Assembly: GCA_007844125.1 (NCBI GenBank)
Contig: CM017561.1
Location: 63,159,256 to 63,223,255, forward strand
Direction of reading: 5' to 3'
Length of the DNA: 64,000 nt
Source: Sinonovacula constricta
Taxonomy: Eukaryota > Mollusca > Bivalvia > Cardiida > Solecurtidae
Below are positions 1 to 11,192 of this stretch, piece by piece. A program made the position numbers and the translations under genes. Each line of letters opens with the position of its first letter. Position 1 is the first letter of the stretch. The notes under the pieces are model-generated. The model was not told the origin of the DNA. It did not search any database and saw nothing but the letters and a program-made list of their open reading frames with translations.

Positions 1-127
1 AAATGTTGTCTGTCTGTTAATTCAACAATTATAAAAGTCTCTCTATATCTCTGTGTCGGTCTCACTGTCTCTGTCTGTCTGTCTGTCTGTCTGTCTGTAT
101 GTATGTATGTATGTATGTCTGTCTGTC

Positions 128-187
<60 letters not shown>

Positions 188-534
188 ACTGTCCCTCTGC
201 CTCTGTCTGTCTGTCAGTCTGTCTGTCTGTCTGTCTGCTAATTCAAACATTATCAAAACCTCTCTGTGTCTCTGTGTCGGTCTCACTGTCTCTGTCTGTC
301 AGTTTGTCTCTATCAATCCGTCTGTCTGTCTGTCTCTTTCTCTCTCTCTCTATCTATCTATCTGTCTCTCTGTCTCTCTCTCCCTGCCTCTCTCTCTCTC
401 TGTCTCTCTCTCTTCCTCTCTCTCTGTCTCTCTGTTTGCCTCTGTCTGTCTCTCTCTGTCTCGATCTCTGTCTGTCTGTCTCTGTCTCTGTTTCCCTCTG
501 TCCCTGTCTCTTACTGTCTCTGTCTGTCTAACTG

Positions 535-587
<53 letters not shown>

Positions 588-593
588 TTCTCC

Positions 594-634
<41 letters not shown>

Positions 635-655
635 CCTCTCTCTCTCTCGCTATCA
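1..655. repeat. CT/CTGT-rich microsatellite tract
   Basis: About 650 bases of (CT)n mixed with (CTGT)n, (CTAT)n and (ATGT)n on the plus strand, with two short non-repetitive islands (TAATTCAA... near 18-40 and 238-262). The island at 238-262 resembles the one at 18-40, so the tract probably contains a larger duplicated unit. Open frames here only spell Leu/Ser/Cys/Val strings and are not genes. Confidence 0.95.
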
Positions 656-1885
656 GCCAAACACTACCCCCATTAAACATTATCGCGCCGTACCTAGAAC
701 ATTACAGACTGTTTGAAGACATCTTTACTTTATGCGTACTATATTCTCTTTTTTGATTAGTTGATTAGTTATCCGATAACAATAAACAAGCGAAAACCGA
801 AAATAGAGTTCATAAATAGTGATCCTTTGTGCAAATAAAAAGTGGGTGTCTTCTATACAAAAACTTATCATGAACAAAAGTAAAAGACAAGCCAAATCAA
901 GGACATCTATCGATGATATTAACTCGTACCGAGGATCCTTTCGTAGTTTTTATATTGAAGAATACGTTAGTTTGTTGGGGTCTATGGTGAAACCCATGTT
1001 ACTTTACGGGGCTGAAATTTAGATTCATTTGTAGTCATCTTTATCTGTACAAACCCAAACTCAATATTAAAAAATACATTGGGTTTAAATAATAATAGAG
1101 CCATTGTAAGATCAACAAGCACGAGTTGTTGAAAATGAGTTTGATGTATTTTATGTCGAAAATATGAAAAACTGATAACTAAATTAAATTTTGTATACAC
1201 GGTATTGTGGATGTACTTATTTTGATATTTGTCTGTTGTCTTTTAAAGACGACCTTATCTTCAAATAAGTATCTTTTTATGTAATATCGTGCATAAGTAT
1301 TTGAAATTGCTGTATTCTTTGAAAAGCCACTATCAATATGTTTCTCTACGTACACTGTATTATAGACCGGTGGCCTTTATATACCAAATAATCTTCTATT
1401 CTGATCACAAGAGAATTGCAGTAGAATACTGTTTCGTATTAACAGGCGTAAAAGTGCTGTAGCTTTATAGCTTAGACATTATGAAACAGTGAAACAATTA
1501 TATTCTTAAGTATTATAATAAAATATCTTTGCGAATTGATAGTGTTTGTGTCGCTGTATGTCAGTTGTAAATTAGTTATGTTCTGATTCTTCGTAATAAG
1601 ATAACATTCTGAACCGCTTCTACTAACTCGTTTTCGTAAGATAAGTATGTTGTGAAGCCCTTGACCTTTTGATAGTTGTTTTTCCTATGTTCACATGATT
1701 ATGATCCTAAGAATAACTTGATAATAAGGAGATATAATTTCCAAGTGTAAGATCTAGAACAGCCACGTACATGTAGACGTGTTTCCCTGATCTTTTAGAG
1801 GCATTGTTGATATTCAATGAGAACAAGAAGTGTGTTTGTATATTTCTTATATATTTACCCATTTTCCAATTTGACAATAATATTT
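656..1885. other. Intergenic; possible LINE reverse transcriptase trace
   Basis: No convincing gene. At 970-1020 one plus frame reads SMVKPMLLYGAE, which resembles the conserved tail motif (S-L/M-V-K-P-x-L-L-Y-G-x-E) found near the end of many non-LTR reverse transcriptases. Stops follow immediately, so at best this is a short decayed LINE fragment. The rest (1025-1885) shows nothing beyond AT-rich sequence. Confidence 0.3.
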
Positions 1886-1887
1886 CC

Positions 1888-2017
1888 AGCTGACCTGCTG
1901 TACGCCGGTGGTTCTACCCACACATTTGTCTGGGGACTTCCTCCACTATAAAGCTGGACGCTACTATAAGAATTATAATTGGTCGCTGCGATGTATCTCA
2001 AAAACAAAACCTAACAA
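1888..2017 (+). repeat. SINE family 3, 3' fragment
   Basis: The stretch GCCGGTGGTTCTACCCA followed by a 3' end GCTGCGATGTATCTCAAAAACAAAAC matches the 3' half of the fuller element at 2057-2262 (GCCGGTGGTTCTACCCA ... GGTGCGATGTAACAAAAAC). It has no tRNA-like head, so it is a 5'-truncated copy. Confidence 0.6.
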
Positions 2018-2056
2018 AAAATAACAATAATATTACAAACTGTTACAAGTAAACTA

Positions 2057-2262
2057 GGGGCACCCGTGGCCTAGCGGTTAGAGTCGCTAAAGTGAAACTC
2101 CTCAGACTCTCACCGCGTGAATTCGAGTCCTGGTCGGGGCGAGAACTTTCATGTGGAGGATTACCAGCTAACCTGCGGTGCGCCGGTGGTTCTACCCAGA
2201 CGTCGCCAATATGACCATAATTGTGTCGGTGCGATGTAACAAAAACAAAACAAAAACAACAC
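2057..2262 (+). repeat. tRNA-derived SINE, family 3
   Basis: Head with a pol III A-box-like TGGCCTAGCGG (2067-2077) and a B-box-like GAATTCGAGTCC (2119-2130), followed by a non-tRNA body and an A-rich CAAAAACAAAAC tail. A degraded minus-strand relative lies at 17318-17443. The short ORF crossing it on the minus strand is not a gene. Confidence 0.75.
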
Positions 2263-3583
2263 ATAAACTGGTTAGCTGCTTTCTCCTTCGCAAAGTTTGT
2301 TATACTAACATATACCGATGCAACTCCTACCTATGTATCAGACCTACGACCGAAAACGTCCAAATTCTTGTCATAACACAGATGAGGGGCCTTTGTCATA
2401 TTTGTGTACAGTCATGTCTATTATACACACGGTCTTTACATTTAAAATATAAACAATTTACAGTATTTTGGTCAGGTCTAAATACTTTAGATTACTTGCT
2501 TAATTTAACCATAACTTGGAATTTATTTATGTACATTATAATTACGGCAAATAAATACGCGAATGTAAACAATAACACCTAATATATAAGACATACAAGA
2601 ACATTAAAAACTAAATAATTACCAACTGACTTCTAAACGCAAAGTGTAATTCATGTTCATTCCATCCCATTTATAATACGCAAGATAAGTTTGGAGTTGA
2701 ATTGAAACTTATTTTAAAATTTCTAACCTGAAGTTATATTGAGTCTCGTGGTCTAAAATATGAGCTTATGAAGCAGTAAAAGTTTAATGTATCGACATTG
2801 TATGAGAGTAATAAACTACATGGAAACAAAAACGTGTAATCCTAAGCTGCAACAATGCCTATACTTTGCATAACATATTTGAATTATAATAAGATATGGT
2901 GCTTATTTCGATTTTTGTTGTCACCTTATATCATATAGAGTAACATCGGAAGCTGCGCATTAAATACCCTTGACTGAATTTCTTTCAAAGCTAATATTTA
3001 CATTTTCTATACCATCGATACGATGTGTACTTGTACCTTGTTTATATCAAGGTTTACCCACATTACAATCTCATTTGCCGCAAAACAGCGTTTATATACT
3101 CCGATCAGTGAAACAAGGGTGACACATTCAAAATGTGAAACATGTGTTTTAATAAATGTACTGTTACCAACATCTTAAATAAGTTCAGTTGTGATTCATA
3201 TTAGCTACATTACAAAATATAACATCATTTAAAGATGGTATGTGTTTTCTCATTAGATCGGTTGCAGTTACGTGTTATTGACACTTTGATAGGTATTTCT
3301 GATTTAAAACTTTAATGATGGCAGCCTATACATAGGAATGCGAGAACTGTTTGCCTACGACATAACTAAAGGTTTATAATCTAAAATGACAACTGATTTA
3401 GACTTAAGTAAAAGGCTACAAATAAATGAATCAATATTAAGACTTAATAAATATATATGGTCTATGTGTTTATATACAATCTATATACGGAATTATCGTA
3501 TTGTTCTTATAAATGTATGTACAATTAATATAATCGAGCCAAACTACGTTTTAAAAATTAAAACAAAACTTCAGTATAAGACA
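2263..3583. other. Intergenic, no recognised feature
   Basis: AT-rich sequence downstream of the VMO1 gene. Two short ORFs (2178-2582 and 3386-3604, plus) match nothing I recognise and have random-looking composition. Confidence 0.6.
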
Positions 3584-3589
3584 TTTATT
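3584..3589 (-). terminator. Candidate polyadenylation signal of the VMO1 gene
   Basis: TTTATT on the plus strand reads AATAAA on the minus strand, 22 bases beyond the VMO1 stop codon. The position is suitable for a very short 3' UTR. Confidence 0.5.
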
Positions 3590-3610
3590 TTTTCACAGCC
3601 TTGAAGATAT

Positions 3611-5867
3611 TTACAAATCACAACAATAGAAGATTACGTCATTCAGAGCCGTATCGTCACCAGAGAACTGCGATGGTTCCACTTTGGTCTTGATACCACA
3701 GATAGCTGAGTCCTGAGGGCAGTGGTTGATGTTTGTAGCGTTGCTCCATGACCCCTCTACCAGTGGTGGCGGTGGGTTCATGATCAACGGCTTCTCAGAA
3801 TGAATATCCCCGTTCAAGGTTCGACAGCCAAACTTAATGAAATTGGCGGCTGTGTCATCGCCCCCACCCTGTTTGAGCATGATAAAGCATTATATGTTGT
3901 AAACATACAGTCTTATATATTAAAAGTGTTGTGTATTTTTGCTTTAATGTAGAGCAAACATTTTTAAAGGAAATGTGTTTTAACGACGACACTGGTCAAG
4001 TTTTCGTTTGTTTAGAGTTTTAGAGTCAAGCAATAATTAATTGAACATTTTACGTGTAACAAAAGAGTATTCTACTTTTATCAATGTTTAAAGAATACAA
4101 ATATAACTATAAAGATAATGTATTTACCAGACGTTCTTTAACTGGTAAATTGACTACAATAACCAGACAGCTTTGCCTAAGAAAATATTCTCCAAAACGG
4201 ACTTTTTTTTGCAAAAGCATGAACCTGTAAAGGGGAACTTTATTTGACAAATGATTTGGTATTCCATAAGTAGTTATTTAATCTGCGATTAGGACTTATT
4301 TCTGTTTCCAGTTACCTGTTGTGGTTGAACCATAAGATCGAATGATGCCAGGAATTGTCTATGGCCATGTGCACCACTACTCCCGGTACTCGGACACATG
4401 GTAGCATTGAGCCATACTCCCCATGCACCAGCATATGATGTCACATCCTTGACGTGATAGTAAGCGTCATCATCCGTCACGCAGTACAGTTTGATGCCAT
4501 TCATGGCCGTATTGTCATTGCCTTCTACGTACGCTTCAAACTGGCATTGACAAAAGATAATGTCTGTAAAAATGTCATGATATCACATTTAAAACATCCT
4601 TTAAATGTGTGAGGGCAAATAGATATTCAATGAGAACAAGAAGGGTTATATATATTTCCTGCGCTGTTTTGGCTATGTATATAATTGTTAAGAAAACAAC
4701 ACAAATTAATAGGGCTAAAATGAAATATAAAATAACTTCATTGAAACTTTAATAATACAGTACATAGTTAAATGTAAACAACGTAAACGTCTCGTTGGCA
4801 GTTAATAAAAACATTGTATCTCCAGGTCGTTGTTAAATTCAAATACCTGCCATTACCGACATCAAAGGACCAAGAGTGCGATCGAAGTGTTCTTGTTGGA
4901 AAGCATCGGTAGCTGCCGCCACGAAAGTTTAACCGTCTCCTAGCGAAATCTTTCCGCTTTACCTCTATATTAGTTTAATACATATGAACATCACGTTTTG
5001 CCGAAATAAAACTAATAAAATAATAAACTTAGAGCCCTTTCCTTTTCGTGAAAACTATTTTGTTTTTCGTGGATGTAGACAGTTTACTTAGCGGCAGGCA
5101 AAACTGTCTCACAAGAAGTTTCGTCGACGTCATAATTGTGATTTATCAACTCCCTACTTGCGTTATTTGAATGCTGCTTACATTGGTATAATAAGATATT
5201 GGTGCTTAATAAACTCAACTAGACGTTTATGCATCACCATTGAAGTTAAACAGAACAATGTACGTGAGCATAAAGATTAAATTCTAATTTAAAGAACTTT
5301 TGATCAACCTGATATAAAGAGTTTTACCAAATTAAATGTTATTCAAAAATGTAAAAAATGATTTATTTTTACTTAAAACCATAAGTGAGTAAGATGGGAG
5401 ATGGGAATGATATGATTAATCCTGCGAAACTTGCGAGTAGGATAAGACGCCAATTTGCCTGAAAACTTTTTACTGAAATTTATTATCGAAATCATCAGAA
5501 TAAAACCTTAAACCTGTATGAAGAGATCTGATCTGATCTGCAATTAATAGTTTGATCGACCAAGATACATATTTGGCTGTCAATAAGACAAAAATGATCT
5601 AAATAATGCCTATTTGAATTATATGTATGCGTTTAGAGACCAACCCAGGCATAGAATTATAGGAGGACTTACCATTATATCAAATCCAGCTGCAAAGCTA
5701 CCTAGTGGGCAATATTGCGGCGTACCCCAGCCACCCCAGTCTCCGCCATTAGGAACTGAAATGCTTCCGACAGTGTGTCTCGTCGGGAGCGTTGTAGTTC
5801 CAGGTTGCAATATGAAGCCTCCACAAGTAGCAAGAGTTCCAAGAACAACGGACAAAAGTTTCAGCAT
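3611..5867 (-). CDS. VMO1: Vitelline membrane outer layer protein 1 (VMO1) homologue
   Basis: Three coding exons on the minus strand: 5867-5673, 4540-4316 and 3868-3611. Both introns are phase 0 with GT/AG ends, and the joined frame gives 225 residues plus stop. Residues 1 to ~17 (MLKLLSVVLGTLATCGG) form a signal peptide. Exon 1 then carries the family motif NGGDWGGWGTPQYCPLGSFA; VMO1 proteins begin each repeat with a similar G-x-W-G-x-W...C-P. The three-fold repeat of the beta-prism fold shows as GNDNTAMNGIKLYC (exon 2) and GGGDDTAANFIKFGC and SGDDTALNDVIFYC (exon 3). Length is close to the usual ~200 residues. VMO1 was named from the hen egg vitelline membrane; homologues in molluscs are secreted and their role is not settled. 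Start chosen as the only ATG giving a signal peptide before the first repeat. The three exons together leave little doubt about the family. Confidence 0.93.
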
Positions 5868-8800
5868 GTTGATATTTCAACAGTGTCTTTAGTTCCTCGG
5901 TTCTTTCACGTTTACGTTTGTTGCCGACATTTAGAAATATTTCAGATAAGAGCTGCGCTTGACATACATTCGTGTGACCAATGGGCTGTCTTAAGATAAT
6001 GGCAGTTCAACATCAATGCTGAAGGAACCATCCTCGAAATTAGATGAGTGCGTCTTATCGTCACAAACAAGATCATGTTCAACTGTGGCGTAACAAGTGT
6101 ACAGTTTTATTTGCAGGCACGACTTGTATTAAACTCAGAGCCACATGTCAACGCCAACTTCCATTATTACTATAGCCAGTCACCCTAAAGACTGACACAG
6201 AGGTCTGTTCTCTCACCTTCTCTTCGCTACCCCAAACTTGAATTTTCTATAAACTTTAAATTGCAAATATTAAATAATAAAAATAATACTATTAGCGCTT
6301 CATATGTCTTTAATTATAATTAATTTATGCAATTGAAAAAAGTTTCTAAAAACAATTTCATTAATACTTCAAGATAGTCCAGCTTTGGTCTATGGTTAAC
6401 GTAAATTGGCTGTACGCACTCCCAAAATTAAGTCCGCGTAGTTCAAAGGTCGTAGCGGGTGGGCGACGTAGAAATAATGCGCGGAATTATCACAATATTT
6501 TTTAATTTAAACAATTAACGGGTCGTTGCCATATCGACAATCACGGTTACTGCTTTTGCGGTAGCCGTAGTCATTTTGATAACTTTTTCAATAAATATAT
6601 GGATCCAAAGAAATCAACTAACATATCAAATCCTTTTAAATACGACACACTTTTCATGTACGTCAACCAGACAACACCCGACACATCAGACTATATTTCA
6701 AAAAATGGTCACATCATGAAAAAATTATTTGCTTGATATTTTGTTCATGCTGTGTCACAAAATTAACGAGTAACAAGTGTTCTACAGTGTTAAAAATCGC
6801 GTATGCCGTAGTATTTTTACTACACATTCAAAATACGCTGTGCGCAACAAATATGACTGCAGTTTTACGTTTTCTGGCAGAAAGTTTAGAATCTACTACA
6901 ACCTTTGTCACTGTGACCAATTCATGGCCGTACAACTACAACTACTGGATATAGAACGGCAAATAAAATACCATAAATGTAAAATGTATCCTGAATCTAT
7001 TACGGTAACCCATTTAATACAACTCAACGGACGCGATAGGGTGTGCAATCTACCTTGCGACAAAAAACAATTACCGACAAAAATGGGAATAACGAATTGA
7101 TGTGAAATCTGTAAAATTTGTTACAATTACCTTTTAAGCCACGGTTTGCAAAAATTTAATATCAAGATCGAATCAAAACAAGAAAAACTTCTTTCACTCT
7201 ACTAGATTCTTAAGCTTCACAAAACGCCCATTCAAGTAACAACTCACAGATAAAGCCAGCTCTATAACTTTACCATTTATATGTCTAAACTACTTGCTTG
7301 CCTAACTGCAGTTCGTAATCGAAAAACGATTGTGAAAAGTGTAACATGTAAAAGTGAACATTCAGCAATTAACATTTTTGGTCTAAAAATACTTTCGTAC
7401 TTACAATTTCCATTGCTCTGTAGGTAATACTCATGATCTCTCTACACTTCCTTACCTCGTGATTTAATTAAGACCAACTTGATTACTGTCAATGATAAGA
7501 CTATTTATACATTGTCTGTAATGAAAGAAATGTTATTTTACCATCATTTTATAAGATAAGTTTACTATGTTACCTCCTTCCACCTTAAGCCACATTATAG
7601 AAGCTTTTGTTCAATGACACTTTTTGACAATAACCTTACTATAGATGATCCTTTCTTTGCTTAAATGATCTATCTGATTAACACCACAGAACTTTCTCTT
7701 AACAAAGCAAAAACTTTAATTGCAGGATTGAATTGCAGAATTTCTAAGAAATTTGATACTATTTCCAACGGAGATGTCGGTATTGTGAATTATGCACATT
7801 TTGATGGAGGTTCACCTCTTGCTGCCTCCCTATGGTAATGCAGTTCAAAACACTTAAGTAGCAAGGAATAATAAAAAAATAAGTACTGCATTATATTAAA
7901 ATTTGAAAAGGCAAAGTATATAAAGGTTTAAAAATACATGAAAGCCAAATGTAAAGGTAAGAACAAATCTGAGATGAGTCATTAGACAAACAGAGCAAAA
8001 CCAACACGGTCAGTCGGCAAAAAGGAACCACTGGGGTACTTAAACCGATTTTAAAGAGCTCTAACCTCGCACTTCAGAGCTTAGAGGTTACTCAAATGCA
8101 AGAAATGGCAAGAAAACTGATGTATTTGAATAAATAATGTTCATGCGCTGACATTTTCTTAGATATGTTATGACGTCGTTAGTGACGCAATAGAAAAATA
8201 ACATCCACATGGTACTTAGAAGTGTTAATATCAATACGTCAACCATGTTAAAACTACGAATTTCTTACTAAAAGATACAGATCGCTTAAAGAGAAATCGG
8301 TACGTGTGGCGTAACTAGGATATAGAGCGGCAGTAACCTACTCTCCCGCTGTAAAGTGGGTCAATGGTCCTGGTCCTGGATCGTTACTCTATTGTTTATA
8401 TCGGATAAATTTACAGCAGAGTTGTTTAAATTTAGAAAGGACGGTTCAAAACACAAAAATGTCTACATGGTCTTATCTCAGCCTGTAAACATTGTCTTCA
8501 TTCTCTAACTATACGTTATCGTGACAAACCTACTAAACCTCGGAAAGTCTCACCAACGCTGCCTATCTTTTTAAAGATATTAATATTATATTAAAGATAC
8601 TCTTTGCAACATCGAAATATTTGACCAGTGTATGACTGTAAAGTTTTGGCGTCCGACCTGATTCTTGCTAAAGCCACAGTGTCTTCCTAACACAATGCAG
8701 TTTGTTATTTTTTAGTCCGTCTTCTGCTGACCTCCGTTCTAAGGCGAAATGGAATGTCGATTTTTCCTGTTGTGTGTAATGTCTCAGCTGTGTGTTTTTG

Positions 8801-11141
8801 CAACGTTTTCATTTAATCTTTATGCTTTGGTCTAGAGGTAATTCAAAATTTAATATCTATGGTAATTCTTAAAGGTCCTTTTTGCATATATATATATATA
8901 AAATACAGATAAACGAAGTTAATTGTTATCCGAACATCTTCAGGTATATGTCCTCTTACGTCATTTTGAAGATAACGTTTGACAGTTCGACATTGCACTT
9001 GATTCACTTAATAAGATAAGATAAATGGTTGCCTTACTTGCGTATTCATTAATGTAATAATTATGACGGGCTATGCACATCTTACAGAGATTTTACCAAT
9101 GTTGTAGGCATACATTTTCTTTGTTCTGTTAGTTCTAATCTTGATTCAGACTGATTCTAACTGTAAAAGGAAACATATGACCAGCGAAGTGAGAAAGATC
9201 AAAATTATTGATATTTTAAAACGTGTGTTTCGCATTTAAATTTATCTTACGATAGATAAAAACAAAGATGCCCCAGACTACATTGTTTCTACATACATTG
9301 AATCATGACAGAATAATATACAACTAAATTATAATAAGGATCAGTTTTGTGCTCTCTGTTTAGTGTGCTTTCATAACAGTTTGCTTTAAAATTCAGTTAA
9401 GGTTCTTAATCGTCGCTGTTGAACCTCTTCATATCAATGTTTTTTTTTGTCTGATCGGTTTGAATACCTTTAAATTGTTTTATCAGATATACTGGATTAA
9501 TTTATTTGTAGAAGATGTCCATTCTAATCTCAAACGTGACGATAAACCTCTTTAATACATCGTCATACCCAACGTAGAAGATATCAAATCGAACTGATTA
9601 GAGTTATGGAAACAGTGTAGATCCAGATAAGCCAAATACCATTAGTATCTTTCTAATTAATATCTACATTTTTGTTGCTTTGTTCGTTTTAGCTGTAGCT
9701 CTGAGAAAATAACTTAAATTTAGAATGGATTTATAACAATCGTAGTTAGTTAAATAGTGTCGAATGTTACTAGATTTTGAGCACTAACATCTTGGCAGGC
9801 ATACGTTGATGTACGAGTCCAGTCGGAAACATCTTGAAAAGTGATGTATATATCATCGGAAAAAAACATTTAGCCATTCATCGAGGCATGAAAAATTTCG
9901 ATTATTGTTTTATAAATGAACTCGAAAACATCTTGACAACTGTTGCATACATATTATTGAAAACATAATTTATGCCTGAAAACTTTCGGAAACAAAATGA
10001 TAATGGACGCATGAATCAACTCGGAAACATCTTGATAATCGACGCATGTATCTAATGGGAAACATTTTGACATACGATGCCTGAATTTCATCGGAAACAT
10101 CTACATCCAAAGATGTATGAATGTTCCCGGAAACATTTTTCCAATTGACGCTTGAGTATTGTCGAAAACATCCTGACAATCGACACAATAATATACGCGG
10201 AAACTCTTTGACATGCGATATATAAAAAAAAATTTGAAAAGTCTTGACATCTGACGCATACTTTGGTCTCGAAAACATCTTGACAAGTGATTTATGAATG
10301 TTTGTGAAAACTTCTTGAAAATGGTAGCTTTGTCTTCTAGAGGAAAAATATATTGAAAAATAATACACATTATTCCCGAAAATATCTTGCACTTTGATGC
10401 ACATATCCTCTCTCTTCATAAATGAAAACAATATAATGTTTAAAAAGACGTGTTACATTAACTTTTATCTTGGAGAAATTCACCAGATTTGCTACACATT
10501 TTTCTGTTCGTTCTTACACGTGTATATAGAGACGAAATAAATGTATGAGTCTAAAACCTTGTGCCCTAAAGTACAAATGTTTATTTTCTGTATTGATAGA
10601 TAATTATGAAAAGATGAAAGGCATTTTTTAACCTAACTTGATTTAGAGGTATATAACCCTAATTAGTGGTCAATTTGATAAAATACGAAAGTACAATGGA
10701 TATTATTGGAACGATCCATATCAAACTGTGCTTTAACTTAACAACAAATAGCTATCAATTCTTGTATAAAGTTTTTTGTCAAACTGTCAATAGTTTAAAT
10801 GAACTGATGTGACAAAGGGGAATATGAAATCCTAGTTTCAATAAAGACCTACAAATAATGTACATAGATAGCGCTGAAACATCCAAGCACGTGACTTGTC
10901 AACACAATTTGAGTACTATCAAAGCAATTATCAGCTGTGTTGACTTCATATCATATTTAACGTAGCCAAGTCTAGATCAAATATTGTACATGACTTTACA
11001 ATGCAAAGCTACATTTTACTGACGATGTACTGTTAAAGCTAATATTTACTTTGTTTATTCTTGGTTGTGTTGTTTTGAAGTAAATGGCGACAGTACCTGT
11101 TATTGGGATATGATTAATGTGAATAATTTATTTATTATCAA
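5868..11141. other. Intergenic region between VMO1 and gene A
   Basis: Presumably contains the VMO1 promoter on its left side and the gene A promoter on its right; I cannot place a convincing TATA box for either. ORFs at 6733-7100 (plus, up to 107 aa) match nothing I know and lack coding character. A ~35-bp satellite lies at 9790-10430. A small (TA)n run is at 8886-8901. A nine-codon upstream ORF (11084-11113) precedes the gene A start out of frame and matters only if the transcript begins upstream of it. Confidence 0.6.
9790..10430. repeat. Degenerate ~35-36-bp tandem satellite
   Basis: Repeated units of the type CGGAAACATCTTGACAAT followed by GACGCATGAAT recur at a ~35-36 base spacing (GGAAACAT at 10023, 10058, 10093, 10129 and onward). 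About 18 diverged copies. Because many units are 36 bases, one minus frame stays open for 153 codons (9970-10431); this is a by-product of the repeat. Confidence 0.85.
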
Positions 11142-11192
11142 ATGATGGAGACAAAAGTGTGCATTATATTATTGGTTTCCTTGTTTTTCCCT
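11142..11192 (+). CDS. Gene A exon 1, signal peptide
   Basis: Codes for MMETKVCIILLVSLFFP, a typical hydrophobic leader, and ends at CCT|GTAAGT in phase 0. The next exon begins in phase 0 at INGHVVMEI. Gene B begins with an equivalent single-exon leader. A 2.9-kb intron follows, holding several short random ORFs. Confidence 0.8.

Noticed and set aside
53..716. Overlapping ORFs of Leu/Ser/Cys/Val
   Set aside because: They are translations of the CT/CTGT microsatellite in several frames at once.
6733..7100. Two overlapping plus ORFs of 73 and 107 codons
   Set aside because: No recognisable motif, no splice context, composition like the surrounding intergenic DNA.
9970..10431. 153-codon minus ORF
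   Set aside because: It lies wholly inside the ~36-bp satellite and is explained by the repeat period.
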